Assembly: GCF_932294415.1 (NCBI RefSeq) | Contig: NC_065544.1 | Coordinates: 11,631,351 to 11,695,350 of the forward strand | Source of the DNA: Quercus robur | Lineage: Eukaryota > Streptophyta > Magnoliopsida > Fagales > Fagaceae | DNA: 64,000 nucleotides | Reading direction: 5' to 3' | In this document: positions 11,486 to 23,707 of the stretch, piece after piece | How the letters are laid out: each line of letters opens with the position of its first letter | Numbering within the stretch: position 1 is the stretch's first letter | Program-made: the position numbers and the translations under genes | The notes under the pieces: model-generated | Database searches by the model: none | Told to the model about the DNA's origin: nothing | Seen by the model: only the letters and a program-made list of their open reading frames with translations

Positions 11486-12281
11486 AATTAAGTTTAATGA
11501 TACTTCTCAAAATGCAATCAATTAAACTTAAATGATTACATTAATGGTGAACCATTCTCATTATGTGATCTAATTAATCTTCAATGATTGAATTAAATCA
11601 TATTTGAATTCAAGATTAAAAGTCAAGTGATTCTCAAAAAAAAAAAAAAAAAAAGAAGATTAAAAGTCAAATAAGAAACCATTAGAGATCATTCCCTTCC
11701 TAAAACTATGAAGTTTGAATTTAAATAAGATTATCATTAAAGAATATTAACCATCTTTACTAAATCAGTAGCACAGTCAAAATATAATATTGAGTTTAAC
11801 TTGGGAAAATATTTGAGACTAGATGAAGACATCTATTCAATTAAACATTCCCTTGGATAAGACTTAATAATTAATTTAGATTAAAGAGACAACTCTTTGA
11901 TTGATACTCACATGGTAGGATGTTCACATGCTTGGATGTCGTTTACATGTTTGATTGTAAGCATGCTTGGTATTTCATATGCCTCTAGTCTTAACATGTT
12001 GGATGGTTTACTTTCGGAATTGCCTTAGATTGACTATTAATTTACTATATGCTATAGTCGGACCCTAGGATTAGAATGTGAGTGGGTGTTCATTAAGGCC
12101 CATTAGGTAAGGTCATTTGTCCACAACCCAATAACATCAATGAGGGCTAGCAATGGTTGAGCCTTCTGGGATGCCTAACCTCTTTTCAAGACTATACCCT
12201 AACTCATGACTTAGTTTGAGCCAGTTAACCCTTTATCGATGGAGTAAAAATGATTCCTAAACCTATAATCAGGTTGCAACT
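11486..12281. other. AT-rich intergenic, perhaps older LTR debris
   Basis: No gene. The block 12120-12280 shares short phrases with 13990-14060 (gatgcctaa.., ..tacccaaactc.., cctataatc). It may be an eroded copy of the 3' end of the LTR at 12282-14118. The match is too weak to claim. Confidence 0.35.
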
Positions 12282-14118
12282 TGTAGACACCTCATTCTGT
12301 ACCCATTAATAACCTTTGGTCCTTAGCCCTAATGATGAACTTGACACATGTCAACCAAGGGTAATTAAAGAGTTCACAATAGTTTGGAAGTAGTCACAAC
12401 TCAAAAGTGCTCAAATTGTTTTGAAAATGATGCTGAAAAATGACATTTGCTCACTATTTTGACCGTAACTTTTGATTCACAAAGAATTTTTTAGTGAGAT
12501 TTGTTTCATTGGAAAACAGATATCTTGGGCTTCAATTTGAACATAAATTTGCACGTTTTGTATTTATATAGAATGGGTTATAACCGTTTGAAGTTGGGCC
12601 AACAATGCAGTCGAAATTAGAATTTTTGGGAAGTATGTGTACGCATGGGTTAAGCATGCATACACATGCCTAGAACCTACGTACGTGAGCTCGTTCCCAA
12701 ACCTTCAAAACTTGATTTTTTTGGCCCCCAAAATATCATCCTTTGATGGGGTCAGCCCCTAAACCCTTGGAAATGTTTAAAAACCTCTAAAAAGCCCCAA
12801 ACACCCTAGTTTTAATGTATAAATACTCACATTATGTCTCAAATCTAAACCCTAGCTAGAAAGAATGCCTCCACCTTTTCTAAACCCTATTCTCTCTTTT
12901 CAAAACTAAAACATAGAAGCTAGCACATTTTTTGACATGTTTCAAAACCTTTTTCTAGTAGTTTACTTAGGCATAAACTAGTTTTCAAGATTATTTTCAA
13001 AACCTTTTCAATATAATTTGTTCTTGAGTTGTGATTAACATAAACTATTGTGTTTTTTAATTCCTTTGTTTCCTCAATCTAATATTTAGGTTGTAAGCAC
13101 TGAGGGGTTAGTTGAACAAACTCTAATTTTGTGATCCTAAAGTAAGGTGAGTCTTCTTTTCATGATTTCTCAATTGGCTAACTAGGAATTGCATGAATCT
13201 CTTTTTTGAGTTTATTTATAAGATTGTTCTTGTTTATGTTTAATGATTATGATGTTTTCTTAATGTTGTTAAATCTGACATTGTGATTTAATTTGCTTTG
13301 TGTTTAGTATTTTCTTTTGTTCACGCCTCTAGATTTCAAGTTAATATGTTCTAACATATAGAAATATTCACATATTCTTTGTTTGATTTTTGTAATATTT
13401 AATTGGTGCATGTTAATCTAACCATGATGTAATTATTTATTTATTCTAGTGTTTATCTTGTTATTCTCTTTGATTTAAACTCAAGTATGCATATATTTGA
13501 TTAAATAAAAATGTGATTTTACAGTTTCCATGCTAAGGATACGTACGCATACTTGAGTATGCGAGTGCATGTTTTAATTCGAACATGTGTATGCATCTTT
13601 AAGTATGCGTACACACCTTGGACCCAGATTTGGGCAAAATCTTGTTTTTATTTATTTTAATTGTTTTCCATGTGTTCATTGATTCTGTTTGACTTTATTT
13701 AGGTTAATTATTCATGTTTATTTGTTTTACATGTTTGTTTTAGTCATCTTTCCATGTTAGGTCTATTTTGTAGTCTTTCCTTGCATGTTTGATTTGATGT
13801 TATCATTTCCTTTTTATAATAATCTTTTTGATTTGTTTTAATGTGTTTCCTTTTTATATTGTGATGCAATATTTAACATGTTGTGTGTGTTATTTTATTT
13901 AAGTGCATGATGTATGTTTAGGTTAAAGATTAGGGCTCTCTTAATAAACTCTTTAATTAAATATGTCCTAACAACACATAATGGAGGCCGGCCAACAAGC
14001 TGGGCAGTCTTGGGTGCCTAATACATTCCTAGTCGTACCCAAACTCTGGACCTATAATCTAGTATACAGACCTATGCATGTAAGTAAGTGGCCCAATTTG
14101 GTTCCTGAACCTAAACCA
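12282..14118 (+). mobile_element. Probable solo or partial long LTR of a Tat/Ogre-like gypsy element
   Basis: The segment opens TGTAGACACCTCATTCTGTACCC and ends ...CTAAACCA, directly followed by GGTGGCGACTCC. Both features are, from memory, typical of long LTRs of Tat-lineage gypsy elements and their primer-binding site. It is about 1.84 kb and has no ORF. No partner LTR or internal domain is in the window and no target duplication was found. Confidence 0.45.
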
Positions 14119-14156
14119 GGTGGCGACTCCCAAATCCCTCACCTCCAGTCCATTCT

Positions 14157-14967
14157 AGGGACGGACTCAGGATTTTAAGCTAGCGAGGGCTGGAAAAAAA
14201 AAAAAAAAAAAACCAAATAGGCATCAATATAGTATTAAAAAATTATAAATACTTAATATTGTTATTTCTAAATATATTAAGATGTAATCATTTACCACCA
14301 AAGGTAAAAAAGAAAAAAATAATAATTTTTTTTTTAATACTAGGATGGCTAGGATTTTTTTTTTTTTTGGTTGAAGTTAGAGCATTCACAGTGATGGTAC
14401 TAAAAATTTTAGCTTTTAACACCTCAAAAAACTACTTTATCTATTTTACCATATTATTTTACAATACACCAAATATTAAATGTTCTATTTTTTTATCACT
14501 TCATTTAAAATAATATAAACAACTCATTAAAATAATAAAGTAAAAGAGAGAATTTGAGTTTTTTAATTGAAGGAAGATATATAATCTTAATAAAATATTA
14601 TATTTTATTTTTAACAAATTGCTATAGTTTTATACCAGTTTACTGTAATTGCAAAAAATTTAGCTTTAACTTTTCTAATAACACATGATTTTTTGGTTCT
14701 TTGGTGGTAAAATTGTTTTTATTATTATTATTATTATTTTTTTTTTGCTAAAATACAATCATCATTGCGACTGTTTTTATTGTTTTTGTTAAGTTTTTTG
14801 GTTGGATAGTTCTTATTTGAGTGAGGCTAGCTAGGCTTATTGAGGAGAAAGGGGGCCAAAAGTTTTGGGAGTGGACCAACTACTAAAATGAAATATATAA
14901 TAACCAAAAAAAAAAAAAAAATGGACCCAGGTGGGGGCTGTTGGGCCCCCACCCGGGTCGGTCCTTG
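14157..14967. mobile_element. TIR DNA element related to the one at 2239, with nested MITE part
   Basis: The left end AGGGACGGACTCAGG opposes GGGTCGGTCCTTG at the right. It contains long A and T runs and, at 14380, the start of a separate MITE (TTA then GAGCATTCACAGTGATGG...). That MITE belongs to the same family as the element at 19354, but no matching right end was found. A strong hairpin (14924-14959) lies just inside the right end. No transposase. Confidence 0.5.
14924..14959. repeat. Near-perfect GC-rich hairpin
   Basis: GACCCAGGTGGGGGC and GCCCCCACCCGGGTC are complementary over 15 bp with one mismatch around a 6-base loop. It lies in the right subterminal region of the TIR element and probably belongs to that element. 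Confidence 0.8.
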
Positions 14968-15061
14968 ATGTTAGAGGTTAATTCATAATCTCCTAGTATT
15001 GCCTTTTATGGTTCCTTAATGCCAAATATTTCCAACAACTTTTCTAGAAAATAACAACCCC

Positions 15062-15111
15062 TCAACCCCCCCCCCCCCCCCCCTCCCATCCAAAAAAAAA
15101 AAAAAAAAAAC
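15062..15111. repeat. Poly-C tract followed by poly-A tract
   Basis: About 18 consecutive C with a T near the end, then CCCATCC and about 18 A. Such runs are prone to length error in sequencing, so exact lengths are unreliable. Confidence 0.8.
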
Positions 15112-15342
15112 CTCAACCTATGCTTAGAAAAGTATTTTGAGAGAGAAAAAAAATCAACATCAAAGAAGAGTTCTACCTGAGGATGCCAAGGTAAGTGCAT
15201 TGATAAATCTGGTCATTAGGTGATGGGATCACTCACTCATAGAATTTTAACTTAATTTTAAAAATAGAAGTATTATTAAATATATTGTCATACTTTTGAG
15301 TTAGTATTATTAAATTATTTTATATATATATATATACATACA

Positions 15343-15494
15343 TTTTTTTTACAAGATAGAAATTCTATTCTAACCTAATCTAAGTGTATATGTGTGTGAA
15401 ACTCCCTCTTAGAGACTTGAACCCCGGCCCTTATCACCCACATCTTACAAACACTTATACTTGTGACGTGACCATCGCACTAAGGGTGTGCAGT
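15343..15494 (-). mobile_element. Second copy of the tRNA-derived SINE
   Basis: On the minus strand it reads CACTGCACACCCTTAGTGCG..., GGCCGGGGTTCAAGTCTC..., GAGGGAGTTTCACACACATATACACTTAGATTAGG... and ends in an A run (T run at 15343-15350). It aligns along its length with the SINE at 6751. No clear target-site duplication was recognised. Confidence 0.75.
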
Positions 15495-16089
15495 GTTATT
15501 TGAATATCTTATATTGAAGTTAATATTCTAATTTCATCTATGGATAACCATATATTGATTTTCTTATATACAATTTTTACTTGTTTTAAATATATATATA
15601 TATATATATATTTATATAGTTATCTTAGTTAACAATACATACCAGTTGGTATGGGTAAGGTATTCATTACCTTGATTGAAAATTTACTATTTAGGCTCTC
15701 CCAAATGTGGGCTGTAAGAAATGAACTAATATGGGATGAGTTTAAGTTTTGAAAATAATATAGCAAGTTTTAAGTTCCGATTGGTTGTAAGAGTGGAAAA
15801 GTGGGAGGGTGGAAAATTGTGGGAGGATGGAAAAGTGGGAGGATAGAAAATATTTGGTTTTCCCTCATGTGTTTGGTTGGAGGGGTGGAAAAGTGAGAGG
15901 GTGGAAAACTCTTTTGTTTGGTCGGAGAGAAAAAGGGAATGATGGAAAATGTAATTTATATAAATTGACTATTATACCCTTATTACATAATAGGTAAGAA
16001 ATAGATTTATTTGTACTTATTAAATAATATTAAATTTACCACATCATATATATAAATTTATATTATTATAATGTAAAAATTACAATAAT

Positions 16090-16395
16090 GTACACATAAA
16101 TTTAATTGGGCAAAAGATTTTGTAACTAGCAAGAGGTCATGACATGAATGCACCTGGACAAATGTAAAAACTACATTCAACCCACAAAATGTGGTCAGCA
16201 GAGAGGAATTTAGCAAACTTTTGTGGGCAAAAGATTTTGTAACCATTCAACTTGGTCATCAATTGGGCAAACATTTTTTACATTCAGCCCACAAAAACGT
16301 GGTTAACAAAGAGGAATTTAGCAAACTTTTGTGGGTAAAAGATTTTGTAACCATTCAACGTGGTCAGCAACTGGGCAAACATGAATGCTTCTGGG
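16090..16395 (+). repeat. Tandem repeat, about 108-bp unit, 2.5 copies
   Basis: The phrase GAGGAATTTAGCAAACTTTT begins at 16203 and 16311. Flanking text (ttgtgggcaaaagattttgtaaccattcaac-tggtcagcaa-tgggcaaacat) is repeated with few changes, and a partial third unit lies upstream. The 76-codon ORF across it is a translated repeat and is not proposed as a gene. Confidence 0.8.
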
Positions 16396-16796
16396 GAACA
16401 CACCATTCAACCAATATTTAAACTTTCTTTACTCGGGCAACAAAACTCACTATTCAATAAATATTTATAAATTCTTTACCTGTTTCAAACTAAATTTATC
16501 AACACACTATATATATATATATATATATATATTCTTCCACTTCGTGGTCAGAGCAATCATGTTGAACATGAAATGATATTAATTTCATTCATCCATAGCA
16601 CAGTGCAAGTAAAAATATACATTATCTTCTAGTATCTTAACCGAAATACAAAGTCATCAAATATTACTAATTATGTAATATACTACATTCAGCTCACAAA
16701 AGTTAGCAAATCAAAAGTTAGCAAAATGTTAAGTTGCATTGTTTAGCATTATGCAACTTAGCTACTACCAAAAGTCAGTTAACAATTATCCAACCA

Positions 16797-17273
16797 CTAA
16801 GGTTCCTTAGCATACATCATCTTCAATAAAATTTGTCGGCGTAACTCACTAGTTGGAACACCAAAATATGCTCTCATTTTGGCTGGATCCTTAATTAAGA
16901 AGAGCATAGCATCAAGTTGCACATCTGTCGGTATTCTTATTTTCACTAATTCAGAAAATACTTCATCCACAGAGTAACAACGTGGACGTTCTCTCTCCAT
17001 GATAGCAAGTCCCTCCTTAACAATCTCATGTCCTTGCATCATAATAGCAAGTCCCTCCTTAGCAATCTCATTTCCTTGCCTTATACTTGCTGCCACATTA
17101 TCAATTCCGGATTGCAAAATTTTCATTTGCTTTTCAAGCATTTCAACCATTTGAGGTGTTTTCTTCTCCTTCTTGGACGATGTCTCACATGAGTAGGAAG
17201 GAGAGACCATTGGAGAATATGAATCTACATTTGGCATGCTAAACTCATCAAAGCAATCAGTATTTTCTTCCAA
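16797..17273 (-). pseudogene. Myb/SANT-like Harbinger ORF1, C-terminal exon
   Basis: 158 codons on the minus strand. The C-terminal third, with DAMLFLIKDPAKMRAYFGVP and a following ELRRQIL segment, resembles the tail of plant L10-interacting-MYB/At2g29880-like proteins, many of which derive from Harbinger ORF1. The middle is helical and repetitive (IAKEGLAIM and IVKEGLAIM units, 95-140). Upstream on the same strand, 17300-17435 gives another exon-like piece (NAKKWKRTLIQHYEKLFDFF) and 17540-17700 a third, but the latter has an in-frame stop. The helix-turn-helix domain proper is missing. Judged a broken transposon gene. Confidence 0.6.
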
Positions 17274-19353
17274 ATTTACACTATCCTCTCTTTCCTTTTC
17301 TCATCGATGAACTTTCTCCTTTGCACTTATACAACCTTCACCATTTGCCCTATCCTTGAAAAAGAAATCAAACAGCTTCTCATAATGTTGAATTAGAGTT
17401 CTTTTCCATTTTTTAGCATTTGAGTTTGCCTATAAGAATACAATACACACTTACTTGTATTATTATTATTACAATAAAGTACCAACAAAATGTATCAACT
17501 TGATCTAAAAAAACATTTCACAATATCAAAATAAATATAACTAACCTCTATTAAAGGTTCCCACACTTTATCTTTTACCTCAAAAAGTCCAGTAATTTGT
17601 TCAATTCATGAATATTCCTTAATTGATATTGACAATTTTCCTCCCAACTCTTACTCAAATCTTCTGGTGGACTATTATCCTAATTAGTTGGATTATTCAT
17701 CTACCAAATATCCATCACAAGTAAGAAATAATCAACACATTGGTCATAATAATTACTAATTAAAGCACCTTACCCTTGTTTTTTTGTTCTTATCATCCCA
17801 AACATAACTAGCAAAGAAACACTATAAAAAAAACTAATATACATAACTAATCATGTAAGAAATTATGTCAACCTCAAGTTCTTAATCTGAGACAAATTAT
17901 TGGTAGGGAATGTTAGCCAACCATGTACATTATAGATAACAGACAAAGAACTCATGTTGCTAATATTATTGGAGTAAATTTCAACATTGAACCTTATTGG
18001 TACAATGTAAAAGGAATAGTGGAAACTGTGGAGAGGGGTAAGTTTGCTATTATCATTACACACAAAGCCCAAAATTGCATTTTGAGAATACCTTGGTTCA
18101 AAAGCTTAACCACATATATTAAGCTATTTTAAACTTCAATAAACACTAACAAACTCTACTAAACTTGGATGAAAATTAACGTGGATAGTAAACAATACCA
18201 TCTATATTTGAAACTACAAAAGCTAAATATAGACATTCCTAAACTTCAGGTAAACTAATCAAACACTCCTTATAACAGGAGAATGGAATATATCTGTAAC
18301 ATGTTCCTAATTAAAATCAATAAAAAAAAAAAATAACGAAAACGTATGACATGCTTCATACCTGATACAGAGTATTTTCATGTTAAATTACCAAACACTA
18401 CTCTAGGGTCCGTATTAATCAAGAAAACATGAGAAGTTATGATATGTTTCAGCAAAACACAACCACTAATAAATCAAAACCTTACACCAACAGATTCTAA
18501 CAATCACAACTAATACCAAACAATAAAATCCAACCTCATCAAAGCACATGAACCTCTCTCTTTCACACAGAATACATGGATTCTTTATATGCATAGATTC
18601 AATAATCCCAAATGCGTTTACAAAAAGTAAGAAATAGATAATAAAAATAGCACAATGGTGTGTGTATTAAAGGAAAACAAATTAAAAAAGATATATAGGA
18701 GAAAGATTCTGGGAAGAACAGAATAAAAAAAAAAAAAAATCAAATAGCAAAAAAAGTGGAGAAGGTCATACCTATCTTGACTGGAGAGGAAATCAAAAGA
18801 CCCCTTGGCAAAACAAACGGAAACTAATGAGGACATGGTAGATAAACAAAAGTGAAAAAAAAAAAAAAAAATTGAATGTCATGTGAAACCAAAAAATCAA
18901 CAAGAAACAATAGATTAATAAGGAGTATAAGGATGAGAAGAGGCAAAAGTCATCAGGTCATGAATGAGGGGTAGGTGAGAGGGTATTTGTGTAAAAGTGC
19001 TTTCACAGCACTTTTCTCTCCACATTTTCCTCCTGATTTAGGAGGATAAAAAAAGTGGACTCGAGAGGAAAAACTTTCTCCCTTGTTTTTTATCTCTCCT
19101 ATTTTCTTTTCCTAACCAAACAGTGGAAAACAACATTTTTCACCCTATTTTCTTCTCTCTATTTTCCATCCTCTCTGTTTTCACCACAACCAAACACACC
19201 CTTAAGTTTTGAGGAAATAAGAGAATTGTTGGGGGACTAGGGCTAATAATATGTAATGTGGAAGGACAAGTTATTGTTGCTATGTTCTACAAAGATGCAC
19301 TTCAATTGTATGTAAATGCTGTTCTACGAAAGTTGTGTTTTGTAAGAGACTTA

Positions 19354-19514
19354 GAGCATTTGCATCCAATTTCTTCAAAAATTCCATTTTACCATCTCAA
19401 AAGCTACTTTATTAATTATACCATACCATTTTACAACACACCCAACATCCCAACTTTTATTTTCCTATTCAACTCATTAAAATAATATATACTACCTAAT
19501 AAAATAATATAATC

Positions 19515-19559
<45 letters not shown>

Positions 19560-20690
19560 ACTCTGTTTATCTTTTCCTCACTATCTCTCTCTTTCAACCA
19601 CCCATCACCACCACCTCTGCCACAAGAAACCCACCACCACCGTGAAAAAAACCCATAAAATCCACCACCACCTCCACAAAACCCACAAAACTACCGCTAA
19701 AAAATCCACCAAACACTACAACCACAACCACATCCACAATGAGAATCAAACCCATAGGACAAAATCATACCCAAGTTAGCAACCAACAACCACCTACCAG
19801 ACCCACCAAGGAAACCCACCAGAGGCATCACCACGGCAACAACCCATCCTACCACCACCATGCACAGAAATCCACACAAAAATCAAAGCAAAAATCCACA
19901 CAACTTAAACCTACCTATGCCACCACAACCAGAGACACCACCACAGCAACAACACACTAACCACCACCATGCACAGAAACCCACAAAAAATCAAAGAAAA
20001 ATCCAAACAATTGAAACCCACCTCTGCTACAGTGAACCCACCCTATTTGAACCCACCACTACAACCCAAAACCCACCCCATTAGAACCCATCTCTACCAC
20101 CATTAAACCCACATCTGCCATCGTGAACCCACCCCATCAGAACCCACCTAAAACTGAAACCTACCCATAGCAAACCCCATCAAAACCCACCCAAAATCAA
20201 ATCCATTCCAAAAATCCAACCCAAACCCATCGGAACCCAGCCATAACCATGGTTATCCAGACACCACGGCCACCGTTACCCAACATCGGAACCCAACACC
20301 ACCACCACTGTTACTTAACCACAACCACAGTTCCACCACGGCTCCAAGATCTCCACGCCTCCACCATAGAAGGTGATCTCCATGCCTCCATCGCTGTTGT
20401 CTCGATGCTGATTTGAGAGAAAGGAAGGAAGCTTGAGATGGTTTTAGGTTTGAAGAAGAGAGAGCAGAAAGAAAGAGAGAAAAGGAAGAGAGAGAAAGAT
20501 AATGAAATAATGAGACAGAGAAGGAGGAGAGAGAAGACAAATCAAACATTTAAAAAAAAAATTATTATACAATTGTGCAACAATACCATCTTACATTTAG
20601 GATGATACTGTAACACAATTGCAAATTTTTTTTACAATTGCAGGATTGGGTAATGGGACCTTTTGGTGTTTAGATGCTAAAATATACCCA
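19354..20690. mobile_element. Non-autonomous TIR element (GAGCAT family), low-complexity core
   Basis: TTA then GAGCATTTGCATCCAATTTCTTC marks the left end, like the MITE at 14380 and the element at 21002. The interior has a (CT)n microsatellite (19521-19555), a long ACCACC/AACCCACC-rich block (19590-20340) and a GA-rich tail. The right end is near 20690 (TTTAGATGCT) but is eroded, so the boundary is approximate. ORFs inside are Pro/His/Thr- or Ser/Leu-rich translations of simple sequence. Confidence 0.5.
19519..19556 (+). repeat. (CT)n microsatellite
   Basis: About 18 uninterrupted CT units inside the GAGCAT-family element. Confidence 0.95.
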
Positions 20691-21001
20691 CATATGCCAT
20701 TTGAGAGTCCGAATACTAATGATAGAAGGGAACTGTGCTGATCTTTTTATTGCTCTAAATCAAAACTGTCTCACTTTGACCTTGGCGTCTTGATTATAAA
20801 AGTGAAGTTATACTAATGCTATTTGTAACCACGTTTTTCATGATTTGGCAAAAGAAGCTTCTACTGAGATGTCACACACAGTTTTGGGAGGACTGTCCTA
20901 TTTTTCTCCTACTTTCTCTAACAAAAAAGAAGAAGAAAAAATATTTGAATTGATATCCTTTCTTTTCAAAAAGGAAGCCTAAAATTGTGAATCAAATGTT
21001 A

Positions 21002-21894
21002 GAGCAACCACATCAGCATGTGTAAAGTCTTGCAAAATAGAAAAAGTTACCCATTTACACATTTTGACCCAAAAAAAACACCCATAAGTGGGTGTAAAAT
21101 TGTGCATTTATGCACAATTGCTACAGTAACCATGCATATATGCACAGTTTTTGTAGCTCTTGCATTTATTATTTTAAATTTTTTTCTCTCTCCTTCACCT
21201 CACTCTCTCATTTTCAGCTTCTCACTCTCACCTCTCTCTTTCTTTTATCTTTGGTCCCTCAGTCCAACCAATCATGGAGGTTTTTTCGGTACCGGACTGG
21301 GCTTGAGCGTTGACATCTCGACCCTAGAGAATCGGAACCATGACGCGCTGCCAAATCGCGGAGGGCTTCTCGAAGCTGTACAAGTAGATGCCGCGGAGCA
21401 AGTCGTCTTTGATTCCCATGTCTGCGAAGCTCGTTACTACCTGGACCTCCTTTGAGGTCTCGAACTCTAGCGCCTCCTCTGGCGCCATGACTCGTCGTGG
21501 ATTTTGGCGGACCATGCTTGCGCCGCCGAGGTCTAACATTTTTTTGGTCTCAATTTTTAGTGGGGTTTAGGGATAGTATAAAAAAAAGAAAGATCGAGAC
21601 AATGAGAGTCTAGAAGCTCCAAAAAATGAGTAAGGAAAAGGGATGAGGTGTTTTTAATTTTTTGTTTGATTAATTTTGGATTTTCTATTTGATCAGTGGG
21701 TTTTGGGGTGATGGTGGTTGATGATGGTGGCTAGGTGGGTTGATGGTGGGTGAAGATGAATATTTTATTTGAATAAATGTGTATAATAGACAAACTGATG
21801 TGGGTGTTTTGTAAAAATGAAAGTGTAAAATAGAAAAAGTAAGTTTTAGATGTGCAAATTTACAAAATTTTTGCATCCACTTATGCGGATGCTC
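21002..21894. mobile_element. Pack-type TIR element carrying an eIF4A-III fragment
   Basis: 893 bp, starting GAGCAACCACATCAGC and ending, read inverted, GAGCATCCGCATAAGTGG. It is flanked by TTA on both sides (20999-21001 and 21895-21897). A 3-bp TWA duplication with such ends fits PIF/Harbinger. The subterminal sequence (caaaatagaaaaagtt / tagaaaaagtaag) is also inverted-repeat-like. The core holds a minus-strand gene fragment (21270-21515). No transposase. Confidence 0.7.
21270..21515 (-). pseudogene. Captured 5' fragment of eIF4A-III (DEAD-box exon-junction helicase)
   Basis: The minus-strand frame contains [19 protein letters not shown], then [10 protein letters not shown] and [10 protein letters not shown], followed after a stop by GRDVNAQAQSGTEKTSMI. 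This is the N-terminal part of eukaryotic initiation factor 4A-III, the RNA helicase core of the exon-junction complex, up to just past the Walker A motif. It is dead. The Gln codon after VPIL is TAG, the Q-motif has FEKPSAIWQ where the family has FEKPSAIQQ, and the Walker A loop has SGTEKT instead of SGTGKT. The homology ends abruptly at both sides inside the TIR element. That indicates capture of an exon piece, not a retrocopy of the whole mRNA. Confidence 0.85.
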
Positions 21895-21897
21895 TTA

Positions 21898-23461
21898 GGA
21901 TGTAAGAGGTGAGTTTGAACAAAAAAGTGCATATTATATTTCCACTATATACAACATCGCACTAATAATGTATGGATTCCATCTACTTGATGGACACACT
22001 ATAAATCACACAATTATATTTTTTCACATCTAAAAATACGTTATTAGAAATATTGTACCAAACACAATTTTTGTATTATGAATACTTTAAACACGTATTT
22101 TCCCATCACTTTTTAAACTACAGTTTTCACATAATTTTGAACAACAATATTTGAAATCTGCTACTAAAAAGGCCCTATATAGTATATACTGTTATACATG
22201 GACACTGATACAGCCAAAGGACTAATGATTTTTTTTTTCTTATTTTTTATTTTTTAATTTTTCCATCAAAAACACCACCTGAAAAGTTAAAAACGAATGC
22301 TTTTAACAGTAAGCCTGATACGAAATTTGTAAAACCTATCTTAATATACTGTTACCAGAATGGTCAAAAGCCCGAATCATCAACTTTTTATGCTTACAAG
22401 GTTACATGCAAGCCAAGTCTTTTTCAATCCTAGCATTCTTGCCTGTGTCGTAATGTACACAACACTACAACCATATATTGTCCAATTTCAGTTATTGCCT
22501 TATTGGGTCTAAAGTTGGAGTGGAATTGTGTGATACATTGTATCTAGGCCTCTGGACCTCATAGTTACAACCAGACTAGGTTATAATTTATAGGGGTTAA
22601 CAGAGGCCCACTTCCATAATAAAAATGCTATCTTTATTTAATACCTTCTAGTTTGCACTTGGGGTTCAATGAAACGTCAGGTTCATCCCCCCTAAAAAGA
22701 CGTGTGCTAATTGTGTTTTGCTTTAGAATTACGATAGGCATGCATCTCAATTACATGATTTGCTAAGAAAATGCTAAAGCCAATAATTATTTTACAAATT
22801 GTTGATATAGTGAGTTGTTATGTGAAATACAAATCTTCTGTTTTACTTTATGTTCCATTAATCACAATTTGCCATATATTTATTTGATTTTTTTTTTATA
22901 AAATAATCAAATTTTAAAACAACAAAAAATCAAATACATAACATACTAAGATTAGTAAAATATAAAGTGGAATATAAAATTTGTATTAAATTATATGGAC
23001 CTACACTTAAGAGTGAGAATGGGTGCATCTATACTCCCTGGCGAACAGTTGAAAAATCTTTGAAAAATCTTTTTTTCATACTCTACATTGTTCTAACGTG
23101 TAAAGAATCATACTATACATTTCCATTTTATACTAATATTTTTATTTTTGCAGAGATCCAAACAATCTCAACAGCTCCACGTTCATGGGAGGTAGAATTC
23201 CAATCAATGATGAATGATTAAAAAAAACTGTTTTTCTTTTTCCTTTTCTTTTGAATGATTAGATCTCTCTCACTCAATTTATCTCTCACGTTGTTGAATC
23301 TTATAAAATATGCATAACTTGCATTGATGATGACATTGCACATGTACCCGAGTGCTAGTATTAAACCAAGCCAATTCAACTTTTAGGCCATCTCCCATCT
23401 ATATGCACCCCTCATTTACAAATTGTTATATAAGAATTATGCAAAGAATAGGAATTAGGAA
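21898..23461. other. Intergenic, no gene recognised
   Basis: AT-rich. The phrase 'aaatgctaaagccaataattattttacaaattg' near 22770 recurs in variant form near 27690 (TAF11 intron 1) and 47215, suggesting a diverged MITE family with an A/T-rich interior. Short ORFs show no conserved feature. Confidence 0.4.
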
Positions 23462-23469
23462 ACACTTAG

Positions 23470-23699
23470 GGTCTGTTTAAATACCGTTTATTGCTGAAAA
23501 CTGAAAACTGAAAACACTGCAGCAAAATAATTTTTAAATATGTAAATAGTACTGTGGGACCCAATTTTGAAGAAAAATTTGCTGAATTAGACAACTTATG
23601 GGTCCCGTGAACAGTGCACAGGACCCACTGACAGCACGAGTCTAGTGCTGAAAATGCCAAAACGTAGACGCATATAGGAAATCAACACTATCCAAACAT
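23470..23699. mobile_element. hAT MITE with 8-bp target duplication
   Basis: Begins GGTCTGTTTAAATACCG and ends ...CACTATCCAAACAT. ACACTTAG stands on the left (23462-23469) and right (23700-23707). An 8-bp duplication is the hAT signature. The interior has the family's 'ctgaaaactgaaaactg' and 'gtgggacccaatttt' segments. No ORF of interest. Confidence 0.78.
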
Positions 23700-23707
23700 A
23701 CACTTAG

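Larger units (their letters stand above)
15778..19201. mobile_element. PIF/Harbinger-like element, transposase lost
   Basis: The left flank begins TTCCGATTGGTTGTAAGAGTGGAAAAGTGGGAGGGTGG. The right end, read inverted, begins GGGTGTGTTTGGTTGTGGTGAAAACAGAGAGGATGG, an imperfect inverted repeat rich in 'gtggaaaa/gggagg' motifs. In between is a degenerate Myb/SANT-type ORF (16797-17700), the usual partner of Harbinger transposases. No DDE transposase frame was recognised. Exact ends and target duplication are uncertain. Confidence 0.55.
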
